DNA of 64,000 bases from Carallia brachiata (Eukaryota; Streptophyta; Magnoliopsida; Malpighiales; Rhizophoraceae): contig JADCRB010000007.1 of assembly GCA_021464245.1 (NCBI GenBank), positions 6,323,855 through 6,387,854 of the forward strand, given 5' to 3'. Position 1 is the first letter of the stretch. The number at the start of each line of letters is the position of its first letter. Positions 34,911 to 46,645 of the stretch are shown here, one piece after another. The notes beneath the pieces are model-generated. The model was not told the origin of the DNA. It ran no database searches and was given only the letters and a program-made list of their open reading frames with translations. A program made the translations under genes and the position numbers.

Positions 34911-35655
34911 AATGAGGAAAAAATGTGTTGAAGGTGGGTTATAAGTAGACGTTGTAGGTTAGAAACCTGGAAAGACGTTGAAAGGAGAACGAAATAATCC
35001 AGCCCACAAAGCAACCTCTCTCTCTTTCTCTCTCTCTCTCTCCTCTCTCTCTCCTCTCTCTCTCTCTCAACAAAACAGAAGAGAAGGTGTACAGTAGAAA
35101 ATAATAGGGCGATTGGAGGAGGATTACTTGTAAAGGGTTTTGTTTGTTAGCCTGGACGTTTGCATCAGTCGCTGGTAGAGATCTATCTAAACCCCCCCCC
35201 CCCCCCCTCCACACACACACACACAATTCCCCCAACTCGTCCCTCTAACGGAAACCCACTTCTTCCCATGATCCCCAAACTTTTTTTTCCATCCGTGTAT
35301 GTTTTTCGTTGTATAGGCAGATATTCTTTTCTTTTAAAATCCAAGAGTCCCTTTATTTCCTTATGTGCCATCCTCTTTGCCTTCTTAATTTGTCACCCCA
35401 ATTCTCTAACTATCTGATTCTCTCTCTCTCTCTCTCCCTAGATCTGAGGTTTCAATTTCATACATAGATTTTGATTGTTTTAAGATTTTTTTTTCTTGAT
35501 TTCTTTGGATAGTTGTCCAAGAAAGTGGAGAAGAACAGGAACCTTGCAGGCCAGCTGGAACATACTAGGTTTTCATGCCATCTATAGGTTTCTGTTGGTG
35601 CAGTAGCATATTGTAGAGAGCTCTTTTTGTACAGTAATACCCAATAATTCACCAG
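33517..35655. other. Intergenic and MYB promoter/5' leader, with simple repeats
   Basis: No coding region. Simple repeats are (AT)n at 34865-34910, a CT-rich block at 35011-35070, a C run at about 35193-35209 followed by (CA)n, and (CT)n at about 35420-35438. CT-rich blocks are common in plant 5' UTRs, and the last 600 bp probably include the MYB leader. Confidence 0.55.
34865..34910. repeat. (AT)n microsatellite
   Basis: About 23 uninterrupted AT units, likely length-variable between individuals. Confidence 0.95.
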
Positions 35656-37645
35656 ATGTGTAGCAGAGGCCACTGGAGGGCAGCTGAAGATGAAAAGCTT
35701 AGGGAGTTGGTGGCTCGTTATGGTCCTCATAACTGGAACGCCATAGCCGAAAAGCTTGGTGGAAGATCAGGTAGGGTTAATCAATAACTAAACCTAGCTA
35801 CTAGCTGTTTATATCTCATTTTAATTATTGACCATGGCTTTTGATTGCTAACTTTACCAATATTGTATGTTTGAAGTTCCACTAGGGTTAGGTTCTTATG
35901 GTTGCAGAATATAAACATGTAGTTTACCAAACCGGAGATCCAATTTCTGAATTGGAATTTTATTATATAGATAAAAAAAAAATAAATATAACTTGTTACA
36001 CGACTTACTTTTTTGTTATCTATTCATGTAAGAAAAAATGTGAAAATTATAACTAATAGGTAACAGTTATATTATATATTTGTAGATTTGTGTTTGTAAT
36101 TATATATATTTTCCTATATTGTACTTTTTTAAAAGTTTTTGTATGATATGCTCCTTAAACTTAAATTTGGCGGAAGAAAAATTATGCATGTAGCTCTCAG
36201 CAGCATGACTGTGACGACTAAACTAATTAACTAACACAAAGAAAGTGAAAAATCATGTCAGGGAAGAGCTGTAGGTTGAGGTGGTTCAATCAGTTGGATC
36301 CAAGAATCAACCGAAGCCCTTTCACCGAAGAGGAAGAAGAGCGGCTTCTTGCTGTTCACAGAGTTCATGGGAATAGATGGGCCGTTATATCACGGCTTTT
36401 TCCCGGCCGCACGGACAATGCTGTCAAGAACCACTGGCATGTTATAATGGCAAGAAGAAGCAGAGAAAGATTAAAGCTTCAAGCAAAAAGTGCTGCTAAT
36501 TACCAATCTTTGATGATGAACGGTCAGCCAAAAAATCCACCACCAAAACAAGATTTTCCCATGATCGATCAGGCGAAGTACTCTGTTTCTATTATCGACG
36601 AGTACCGCGCGAGATTCTATGATCAGTATTCGATAATTAGCAGGAAACAAGGTAACTAGCTAGATTTTTAACACGAGAATTTTGCATGGAATTGAAAAAG
36701 GAAAAAAAAAAAAGGAAAGAAAGAGACAACTGGTCTTAGACCAGTTGGCCACTTTCGCAAATTCTTACAAATTTGTGGGAGTGGGGCTTTGCCCCTTGGG
36801 GTCCTTTCTGTTTTGTTTTCTCCACTAATAACTAATAAGCTAACTATTAATTACTTTTTTTATGTTTACAAAAAAAAAAAAAAAAAAAAGTGATTCATGG
36901 GTGAACGAGCCATGGTTAGTCCTAATTACTTAATTGCAGGTTGATTCATAAGCCAAAACTCAAGCACATAGAATCTGATTTTTGTTTTCTAGTTAGTGTA
37001 ATATGGGAATACCTATTATTATTCTACTATAGTAAATTACATAACATATATAGTTATCGCGTCGTTTAATAAAATATCTTTAGCAAAATTTTATAGATGG
37101 TCATGGTGGTGGTTTTCAAAAGAGCTTGATATCCATTTAGTCCGGGGTTTGTATAAATTATATTGTGAGATTTTGTTTACTGGCATGACTATTTTTGGGA
37201 AATTGTCTATCTGTGCATGACTGTTCTTGGGAAATATTAAATGAAATTTTTGTTCAAAAGAAATTAGTATCATTAGCATTATTCTTACCAGTAGAAATAA
37301 AATCTTAATCTGTTTATAAAAAAAAAAAACATTTTCTTTTTGTTTATCTCAAACTTAAATATGATATAAATGGACTTTAGTTGCTAATTAATTCATTGCT
37401 CGTGTCATGTCTCTTTCTATGGTACTGCAGATAAAAATAAGTCCATTGAGTTTTATGATTTTCTCCAACTAAACGCTGATTCCAACAAAAGTGAAGTGAC
37501 AGACAATGCACGAAGAGAAGATGAGGAGATAGATCAAGAAGCAGCCATGGAACAACAGCAGAGAAAGGCTGGTTTTCCATTTATTGATTTTTTAGATGTC
37601 GGAAACTCTTCATATACTGCATCCTCTCTCGATCAGGAGCGATGA
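35656..37645 (+). CDS. R2R3-MYB transcription factor, MYB52/MYB54-like
   Basis: Three exons (35656-35770, 36262-36651, 37431-37645) encode 239 residues. The two MYB repeats (R2 about 5-52, R3 about 57-103) carry the spaced tryptophans of DNA-binding MYBs: [21 protein letters not shown] and [14 protein letters not shown], then [30 protein letters not shown] and [13 protein letters not shown]. This is the subgroup-21 signature (MYB52/54/56/69/105/117). The C-terminal [13 protein letters not shown] and [12 protein letters not shown] motifs resemble those of MYB52/54, which regulate secondary-wall and pectin genes. The R2 exon carries Ala where Pro is usual (HWRAAED). Start MCSRGHW is typical. 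The introns sit at conserved MYB positions. The exact orthologue is not resolved, hence no symbol. Confidence 0.9.
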
Positions 37646-39728
37646 TATGCATATACTTGTGTATATGTGTATGTATCAATGAAATATTTGACCTACCCAA
37701 GCAAATGTAGATTACAAAGCAGAAGCTTTTGTAACGCGTTACCATCAACATGTAAACCTAAATATTGAAGTCTTGACTTGTCCGGACTCTCGCGTTTTTC
37801 CTGCAATAAAAGACATGAGTAATAGACACAACAAAGAGATACGTCCATAAACATATAATTATAACCATTAATTGTAGTTTCCATATTTTTTATACTTAAT
37901 AATCAATAATTACTATTAAATAATTAAAGTGGACCCAAGTCCGACTCATATCCATTCGACGTCTGTGATTAAATTCTAACTTTTCTTGTTGACCCTTGAT
38001 GACTTGTGCACGTGAGGTTAATTGCTCCAGGTATAGATATTTATAAATGGAGGATTTCATTTGAATTCATTGAATCCATACAGCTGCATGCTGCCTCGTC
38101 ACATGCATTCTTCTCTTGAAATAATTATTTCACAAAAATAGCATGATAAATTTCAGTGTGAGGGCCAAGAAGATTCATGTGTGGTCAAATAGATGTAGTT
38201 TGCATGCGGTGGAATTCAAACTTGAAATATACATTCAAGTTTAATCTTTCGCCACGCGAGCCAACTTGTGTAGAATGGTTTATTAGTAATAAATATTTTT
38301 ACCATTTTTAAACCACGTACGCATATGCAAGTTTCACAGTCACTTTAAACCAAATGCAAGGTTAACAATTCTGTTGAAGCATGATATATTTTACAGTGGG
38401 CTCCGTATATGACTTGTAGCAACCCAATAAATCAATGTGTTATTGCAATGTTTCAGCGACAATAAAGGCTGTAAAATATATAGTTGTTTTAGCTTTGGGA
38501 ATTTAAATAATTATGATCGGTCCGTGTTTCATATATCTTAATTATCACTGACTATCTCGCATGATTTTAGTCTCATTTATATATTGTATACCCTCTTATA
38601 TATGCAGTATTTTATTACGAAGTTATTAATCACAAAATTTAATAGTAGAGTCAACTGAATTTTTTCAAGTTTAATATTCAATTCGTAATCTTTACAAAAG
38701 AAACAAAAAATATATATATAATATTCCATAACAAACCAAAGCGAACGCTAGCAACCAATAATAATGTTCGACAGAAGCACCAGTCTCAAGCCTGCTTACA
38801 AGGTTGCAATTGCAATAGTACTAGCATATATGGCACACTGGTTGGTGATGTGGGATAGCTGGAAAGGTGACAATATTATTGACAGAAATAAATAAGGTCA
38901 GAGATCCTTTGTTTTTTTTTTTTTTTTTAGTTTCAATTTATTAATTTCAGGATGTATTCTTGTTTTTCCGAGAGCAACCCTGCACGCAGCATCTTAACTT
39001 GCCTCGTTCCTCCCAAAGCTCACATTCCTTGTACCTCTCAAATTAACGGAAAACGGAATTTAAATCATAGTATTGGCCACGCAGAAAAAATAAGTTGCAG
39101 AAAAGCAGAGTAGTTGGTAAATGGGGTCTGGAACGTTAAAAAAAATAATGTTTATAAATTTTTTATCAAAAAATACAATAAAATTTTCAAAAATAATAAA
39201 TTTTCATTCTATCACTACTGTCCGTCACCTCATTCTGGGCAGAAATAATTTGCCACCAACCTTTTCTTGTTGGCCAACAACAACAGACCCGACTGGTGGG
39301 GAGTTGGCAAGGGAGCGTCGGACGCGACTTGTTTTGTTTCCATGGCCTACGACGTCGTTTGTATTCTCGTCTTTTTCACTGCTAGTGCTACTGTGCCAGG
39401 GAAAAAAACAAAAACTTAAAACCAAAATTTGGGTTGATTCGCCCCAACTTCATAATTTATTAATGAAACTGATATAAATTTTTTTTTATCTCAATTACAA
39501 TTTTAAATTTTAAAAAATCTTAATTGATTAAATTAAATATTTATTATATGTATTTTTTACTTTTTATTACTAATTATGTGTAACAAATAAAATAATAAGT
39601 GTCATTAAAATATTATTATATTTTTAATACTTATTCATTTATTTTATATATAATAATAATTCGGTTCATTTTTTGGACTTGACAACGGAACAGAACGATA
39701 AGGGGTTGCGGCTTTGGCACCAGCATTC
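37646..39728. other. Intergenic, no gene recognised
   Basis: Covers the MYB 3' UTR and the PPR upstream region. A TATA-like TTTATAAATGG occurs at about 38039, but no open frame or known RNA follows. A T run lies at 38910. The ORF at 39121-39477 has no recognised similarity and is A/T-biased. Confidence 0.5.
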
Positions 39729-41776
39729 ATGACTGACATGATGAAATCCAGAATAATGGGGACTGTGAAGCTCAACTTCATCCCTCAGCCGAAATTTCAA
39801 GAAATTCTCGAAAAACCCAATCTGGGTTCGTCCATTGTAACCTGCAGATTGAGAAAGAAGCCTAGAGAACCGGGTTGGAGGTCGAAGAGGATATCTACAG
39901 AAGCCATACAAGTAGTACAGTCCCTCAAGTTGGCTAAGGCCAGCAGATTACAGCAGGTTTTTGATACTAAACTCAACAGGCTCGTCAAGTCTGATTTGCT
40001 GGACACTCTTGAAGTTCTCCAATCCCAAAATGAATTGGATTTGGCCCTCAAGGTATTTGTTTTGTATTAATGTTACCCCCAACCCCAAATTATAATTGGT
40101 TTAAGCCCTTGTTAGGTTGTGGCTTTGTCATTTTGTTAATGGTTATGTCGATTTGTTTTGGATATTAAGAACGAGGTAGTTGGAGTGGGAGTGGGAATGG
40201 CAATGAATTGAGGGCTCAATTAATTGATAAAGATTTGATCTTTTTTGATATATTCATCTTCTTGTCTATATTTTGGTTTTTTTTTTTTTAAAAACTTTTG
40301 TTAATGGTTGTGTAGATGTGTTTTGGATATTAAGAATGAGGCAGTGGGAGTGGAAGTGGGAATGGGAATGCATTGAAGGCTCAATTAATCGATAAAGATT
40401 TGATCTTTTTTTGATATATTCATCTTTTTGTCTTTTTTTTTTTTGGTTTTTTTTTTTCAATAGTTTTCCCCCAATTGTGTTTTATCTAATGGAATCAGGT
40501 TGCAGGTTTTCGAATTCGTGCAGAAGGAAGTGTGGTATAAACCAGAGGTATCATTGTTTCATAACATGATTCAGATGCTTGGGAGGAACAAATTAATTGA
40601 AATGGCTGAAGAATTGTTTTCTAACCTGGAGAAGGAAGGGTTGAAACCGGACACAAGAGCATTCACTGAAATGATTGGGGCATATCTGCAAGTGGACATG
40701 ATTGAAAAGGCAATGGAAATGTATGAAAGAATGAAATCATCAGGTTGTTCGCCGGATGAGTTAACCTTCACAATTTTGATTAGGAACCTTGAGGGTGCTG
40801 GAAAAGAAGAGCTTGCAGCCAGTATAAAGAAAGAATGTGGTGAATATATGGATTATCCAGAGAAATTTATTGAACAACTTGAGCGCAAAAAGAATGTAAG
40901 TATGTCTCCCAAATTAAAGCTAGGGACTTCTTTTTTTGGTTCGTTTTCTGCATCGGTTGGTTTATACAAACTGCAATTAAAAGTAATTTTTCTCTAATTG
41001 TCAATGGCCATGGTGATTGGATATTTTGGCACTTCCTCGCATTTGAGCACTATGCAATGCAAAGTATCTATCACATAATTTTCCTGATATATTAAGGCTG
41101 GAATTTGATATTCCAAGGAAGAAAACTGGAAAGTCTTCTCTGTTAATACTTATGGAACTATCTAAGCTAGGCCAAAAATTAGCATTTAGTCCCTGAGCTA
41201 ATCCTTCAGTGAATTATGTTTGCCTATTCAGAGATAAGTTCCCTCCAATTAAGCGACAAAGCTTGTCCATTTTAGGAATTTTCTGATGTACAGATTACCT
41301 TCTCACTGTTATCTGTTGATATCTAACTATTTGCTCCTTGTGACCTTCAGAGTTGCCTAAATAGTCTTTTTGTACCCCAGAGTGTGGGAGCCTTATGCAT
41401 TAGGATACCCTTTTTAACTATTTGCTCACGTAGTCAAGCAGTCTTGATCTGAGCAAATAGTAAAAAAAAATGATGAAGAGGGCAGATGACCGTCATGATC
41501 ACGCTGGTGGTGGCTGCTATAGAAGCCTGAAACTGCCAAATAGCACACACTGGAGAATTGATAGTTTCTCATTGACTTTTGCTTGAATGGCTTTCCAAGT
41601 GCTTGCTATCATGAATTGTTATTTTATACAAATATAATATGCCAAACTGCAATGCATCGACGTGTGTGTGCACGAATGAAGTAATGGTTTGTATTCTTAT
41701 TAAACTTTACCTGGTAAAAATTGCTGAATTTGTGTTATGTTTGCAGGCAAGAAGGAAGTGGCTTAAACTTGTATGA
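39729..41776 (+). CDS. Short pentatricopeptide-repeat protein (THA8-like class)
   Basis: Three exons (39729-40052, 40506-40895, 41747-41776) encode 247 residues. PPR proteins bind organellar RNA. Exon 2 carries two clear 35-residue repeats (VSLFHNMIQML...GLKPD and TRAFTEMIGAYL...GCSPD) and a third degenerate one starting ELTFTILIRNLEG. The basic stretch RLRKKPREPGWRSKR follows the N terminus. Such short PPR proteins with few repeats include the plastid group II intron-splicing factors of the THA8 type, so organellar RNA processing is inferred. The last exon adds nine residues (ARRKWLKLV). The truncated copy at 49160 has an ATG 18 codons further upstream in the same frame that is GGG here, so this gene apparently now starts at an internal Met. 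Organelle targeting may be affected. Confidence 0.85.
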
Positions 41777-42349
41777 ATCTTAAGATATATATATATAAGC
41801 ATGATCTGAGAATTGCGGAGCTCCCATTGCCCTATTGCTTTTATCAGAGCTGCCTAGTGGAGGAACAGTGCACAAGAATTTTTGTTGAAGCAACAGAGAA
41901 TTTGATGAACTATGTTTTTTCTTTTTTTTTTTTTTTGACCTTTCCATCGTGCAGTACATTTGGAAGGGTTCCATCTGCTAAAATTTGTTGGTTTCATATA
42001 TGTCAAACAATTACTAATTTGGGGGGAAAAAAAAAGAGGGGGGCCTTTTTATTGGCTAAGGTGGCACTTGTTGTACTTATATAGCAATGCCCTCAATTTT
42101 CTTTCTTTTTTTTTTTTTTTTCTAACATCACTATATATCAATAGACAATTGAGTTAGCGTATGTATCATAGCTATCCTGGGACATCAGTCAAATAACGGA
42201 GATCTGTAGCAACTGCAGATATGCACCTTATACTGTTAAGCTTAAAGTTCTGCAGTTTCGAAACCAGGATGCCAATTCCACAATAATATCTCATTGACCA
42301 AACAGCGCACTTTGAACCATGCCTGGCTTAGATGGGAATTTGTTTTGAG
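41777..42349 (+). other. PPR 3' UTR region, duplicated at 49313-50329
   Basis: Includes TTATCAGAGCTGCCT (41840) and the TGTCAAACAA and AAATAACGGAGAT stretches, each repeated in order at 49310-50170. T runs at 41922 and 42105. No coding region. Confidence 0.7.
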
Positions 42350-42880
42350 ATGGTGATGCTTTTTCATCCACATTTTTGTTAATCAAAACGCGAAGCCTTG
42401 TATAGAATTTTGAATTATTGTGATTCTGTGATCATATCTTCACTAGCCATTAATCCATCAAATTCAGCAGGTGTACATACATTTGGCGGGTGTGAAAGTA
42501 TATTGTTACAGTACACAGAAAAGCAGCAAAGAAAATTTCTTCATACCCATTTCTCATAAATCTTTTTACTCCCATATCCCGAAAACATTATGCTAATTTG
42601 GATTATTTATGAAACCCCAAATAGTGATAATAACTATGATTTTTGGTCCAGTAGGGCTCCGCAGGTATAAGATATGATAGTAGACGAAAATGGACATAAT
42701 GCCAACATCTCAGTTCTTATTAGTCAAATGAAAGCTCTTTTCAATAAATAAATAGTTGTCTTTCATTTCTTTATCCAATGGTAAACGTAAAGAAATGCTT
42801 GAAATTACAAAAATTTGGAAGCTACAAAGCCAATGACAAGTAAGGTTATGTCCTCGAACGGAATCAGCCAATTGCAAATT
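42350..42880 (-). repeat. Relic I of the TBC gene 3' flank
   Basis: Aligns in order with 50327-50880 and 53620-54110: AAGCCTTGTATAGAA, TCAAATTCAGCAGG, AACATTATGCTAATTTGG, GAAACCCCAAATAGTGATAA and AAATGCTTGAAATTACAAAA. It stops before the final coding exon of TBC. Non-functional by itself. Confidence 0.75.
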
Positions 42881-44430
42881 TGCAGTCATCATTTATTTGT
42901 TTGAATAAAATTTGAGATTAAATTCATAGTTGAGACCTCCATGTTAAACTGTAGAACTTACAAAATATAAGAATTATTTCATAACAAAAATAAAATAACT
43001 CTTGCTCTGTTGCCAATCCCCTTCCAATAGCTAACAACCCCATATCCGCGCGAGAATTAAATCATAATTAATTTAAGGTCATGCCAAATCTTAGAAGTTT
43101 TGCAACCATAGTGGCAGCTAATCCTGCAGTTGCCACCAAGCCACAAAGGAGATCCCATATTCATTTATAAGGATTACCGCATGTGGTTTCAGAATATAAT
43201 TTTTCTTTTTTTTTTGAACTTTCTTAAATTTAGACTAATAAGTTGGGAAAGAAAAATAATTTGAGAGGTCGAGAGTTCGATCCCCAGACCTCTCAGTTGC
43301 TGGCATACTGTTAATGATATTTGAAATACAAACTTACGGCATTTCAGAATATAATTACTATCTTGGAGTCTTTAGATGCTTATGCATTATATTAGATTGC
43401 GAGGTACTATTTGCAGCCAAAACAAAAATTGCATGGTATGACACTTCGGAAAGGATTTCAAATCAACTAAATTTCGCACCCACAGATAAAAAAAAAAAAG
43501 GGTTCTTTCTCCTACATTAGAACTTTAATAGCACAATTACAACTCCATAAATAAATGATTCTGACATTCATAAGTCACCGAAAACTTCATAAAGGCTAAA
43601 TAATCAGTTTTTTAAGTTAGATAAACACAAATTCCAAAAGACTTCAGTTGAGTTGGCACATCATTAACTGGGAAAACAAAAGGCAATGCCACAATTCAGA
43701 GATCACCGACGAACTCCATAAAAGCATAATCAGCTTGCCTGCATGGACAGATAGACATGTATTTCGTTAAAATGCAACCAATAATAAGTGCTGGAGAAAA
43801 ATTATATATATATATATATTAAAAGGTAGAGCTTCACAAGATAATGAGTATTACAAAAAATGTTATAGACCAATGTGCAATTCCAATCAACATATATCGA
43901 TGTAACAAAAGTTGATAAATGTAAATTGCACATCATTTAGCAGTTTGGGCCACATCAAAACAACATTCAAGCCAGCCACGTCAAACTGAAATATGTTAAA
44001 TCTCATATCAAAATGATACATGCTTCTACGTTTAATCCCACCTAGAGGCCTTCTTGCAGTCCAAAAAGGGTACAATGTCATTAAAAAGTGATCAGCCCAA
44101 CCAAAGGGCAAAAGAGGTGCGCATGCACGGGTCCAAGCCCTGCACACCTTAGACAAATATGGTTCATAATTACGGAAAACAAGGATGCTAAACCAAAAAT
44201 TATGTCACTGAAGGAATCATTATGCAACAATGACAATGCATACTGTCCAGTACCGAGGGACGACACGTTAAACACGTCTTATGAGCCTCAAGATATGATG
44301 GAACACTGGAGTACTGCCTGCTGGGTTGGTAGACTGGCCTTGGGAGAACAATTCCTTTCATTTTGGGTTCAATTCCTTTCATTTTGGAATCAACTTGAGA
44401 CGGAGGCTGCAGAGCTCGTTTAGCCAACCT
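42881..44430. other. Intergenic, no gene recognised
   Basis: AT-rich with no convincing exon. Contains an (AT)n run at about 43804-43820 and a small inverted repeat with a B-box-like GTTCGATCC at 43263-43294. ORFs at 43887-44423 on either strand are not recognisable. Confidence 0.45.
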
Positions 44431-44587
44431 CTTCTACCATTCTTCACTAAAAGAATTATAACCAATGATGAATCCATTCTCATCATAAGTTGGTCTGGGT
44501 GGTGAAAGACAGAAAGGACAGCACCGAATTCCAAGATGGTATAAACCTTCTGTGGTGCCATTTGTGCAAAATTTTGTTGGTTGGAAT
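44431..44587 (-). CDS. Candidate terminal exon of an unrecognised cysteine-rich protein
   Basis: On the minus strand an acceptor (GAAATAG) is followed by 51 open codons reading FQPTKFCTNGTTEGLYH, then LGIRCCPFCLSPPRPTYDE, ending NSFSEEW and TAG. The composition (CCPFC, paired prolines, aromatic residues) looks coding rather than random. I do not recognise the protein. Upstream exons would lie to the right, beyond the inserted LTR-like and MITE sequence; a short stretch at 46467-46517 (RYRYPPDEEGETAKFS between splice-like signals) may belong to it. It may be a gene fragment. Confidence 0.3.
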
Positions 44588-44974
44588 CTATTTCAAAGAC
44601 AAGACAAGCAAGTCAATCATTCTTTTAAGAAATTAGTACGAAGCTAGAAGAATGTTTGCGAGGACCTTCAGGTATCCAAAGTAATCAAATAATCGGCAAG
44701 AAAAATGAATTGAACAAATATAACTTGAACACGACACAAGGCTATCTCCTCCTCCCCCCATCCTCCCCAAACCACACCGAACATACAAGTCATACCATGC
44801 AAAAGGAAAAAAAAATGCCATCGAAACAAAACTTGGACATTCACGTCTTCTTGTCAAACGGTACAAGGGCAAATAAATACATCCACATAACCACTTGCTG
44901 TAACAGTAAACACAATACGCATTAAGTTGTAAGTGAAAATAAGATCCTCGCTAAGTTACAGGCAGGTTATGGAT

Positions 44975-45563
44975 AATGTTGTGAATGGACCTCCTAAATC
45001 ACGGATCTAACTTGATTAATTTTGCGGAATAAATTTGACAAAAAATAATAACACGACACGACACAAGAATTTACGTGGTTCGTCCTAAAACCTACGTCCA
45101 CGGCAAAGACGATCAGAGAATATTCCACTATAAAAAACAGAAAATTTTACAAACTGCACACAATATACCTCACTGCCTAAATCCCACATACACCCAATGT
45201 CATTCAAGTATTTCTCTCTAAATACTTTCTCTCTCTTGATTCTCTCCCACTCTTGAATACATCTCTATCAAAATCATGGACATATATATAGGCATTAGAG
45301 TCATCTATATGCATTCAAAGTCATACATGTGAAAAGGATCATTTAAAGTCTGATTTGGCAACTTCAATATTAGTAGGTTAGTCAAGTTTGTGAACTTCAA
45401 CTATGATAAGTTAGTTAAAGTTTGGTAACTTCAACTTTGTTATTGTTAAATTAAAAATAAAGACACGTGTTTCTTACTCCAATTACAAAGCATCAACTTC
45501 AACAGATAAATAAAGTCATATGTACACATGACCGTTCCCCAACCCTACAGTGTAGAAGCCTCA
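44975..45563. mobile_element. Probable LTR-derived fragment (copia/TRIM-like)
   Basis: Contains AAGAATTTACGTGGTTCG and CTACGTCCACGG with spacing common in plant copia-type or TRIM LTRs, followed by a CT-rich stretch and a TATATATA box (about 45288). Ends and target duplication could not be fixed, and no internal domain is present. Could be a solo or partial LTR. Confidence 0.4.
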
Positions 45564-46083
45564 CACGCCCTTCGGGATAAGGATTTTTTTAGTCCTAAAC
45601 CTTTAGGTTTTTTTACGTTTGAGTCCTAAACCTTTTTGACATTTCATTTGAGTCCTAAACTTTTTGATTTTCTACCAAATTAGTCCCTCTATTTAACAAA
45701 AGTGATCAGTCTATTAAAAAATAATTTTAACTTTACAAAAAATTATTTAAAAAAGATTAAATATATGAATTGAATGTCTTTTTTATAAAAAAATATACAT
45801 GTTACCTATTTAATTCGTATATTTGTTGATTAAAAAAATATTTAATGTGCATAGTTTGTTGATGAAAAAAATATTTAACTCATGTATTTAAGCTTTTTTA
45901 AATGATTTTTATTAAATTAAACTCATTTATTAATAGATTGACTATTTTTCGTAATTTAAAGGACTGATATAGTAAAAAATTAAAAGATTTAGGACTCAAA
46001 TGAAATGTTAAAAAGGTTTAGAACTCAAACGTAAAAAAATCTAAAGGTTTAGGACTTTAAAAATATTTATCCCCACGCCCTTC
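45564..46083. mobile_element. Mutator-like MITE (500 bp) with 10-bp target duplications
   Basis: The element spans 45574-46073, starting GGGATAAGGATTTTT and ending (reverse complement) GGGATAAATATTTTT. CACGCCCTTC flanks both sides (45564-45573 and 46074-46083). The terminal inverted repeats extend about 190 bp and share AGTCCTAAACCTTTAG, TTACGTTTGAGT, ACATTTCATTTGAGTCC and TTAGTCC/CAGTCC blocks. Long inverted repeats with a 9-11 bp duplication are the Mutator pattern. No coding capacity. A relative lies at 49467-49955 in the opposite orientation. Confidence 0.85.
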
Positions 46084-46645
46084 TATGTTGCGATGAATTG
46101 AATTTAAGCTCTTATCTCTATTATTTATTAAATTCATTGAATGGAGGTTCCAACAAACAAGCTTCGGGAAAAGCAACCACGAAGTGTACGGGACAAAGCA
46201 TGCGTGTTCCATTAGCTTTGCTTATCTCCTCTCAGGCCCCTCCCACCCCCAACCCCCGAAGAAAGTACAAAAGACATCGAAAACTGTTTTATCTTACTCT
46301 TAACTTTTTTGAAGAAAACCATAGAAGGTTCCTGGGCCAGCTCATGACAGTCAGGCTGCGGAGGATATAGTGATGCAGACCTCCCTGTGTTAAAAGAGGA
46401 AAGAGGGATAAGCCATTAGAAAAATTATAAACATCAACTATCTATACCTTCGGGGAGGAGGAAATGACCTGAGAATTTTGCTGTTTCACCCTCTTCATCG
46501 GGCGGATAGCGATACCTTCGAAGGAAGAAAAAATATTAGCCAGGAAAAGTACACGGTAAATAACTTAAAATGTATGCGATTCAAAAATCCAACTGGTAAG
46601 GCCAACAAAAGCACTCAGGTTCCTAACCAGTCGAGATTGCTTAAA

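Noticed and set aside
34939..35417. ORFs of Arg/Glu or Pro/Thr repeats upstream of the MYB gene
   Set aside because: They translate CT/GA and C/CA microsatellites in the presumed promoter and leader.
43263..43294. tRNA gene or SINE suggested by GTTCGATCC between GAGAGGTC/GACCTCTC arms
   Set aside because: Only a B-box-like motif and an 8-bp inverted repeat are present. No A box, anticodon arm or acceptor stem can be formed.
46098..46370. 90-codon plus-strand ORF next to the Mutator-like MITE
   Set aside because: No recognisable domain. It overlaps a region that is more likely spacer or minus-strand gene remnant.
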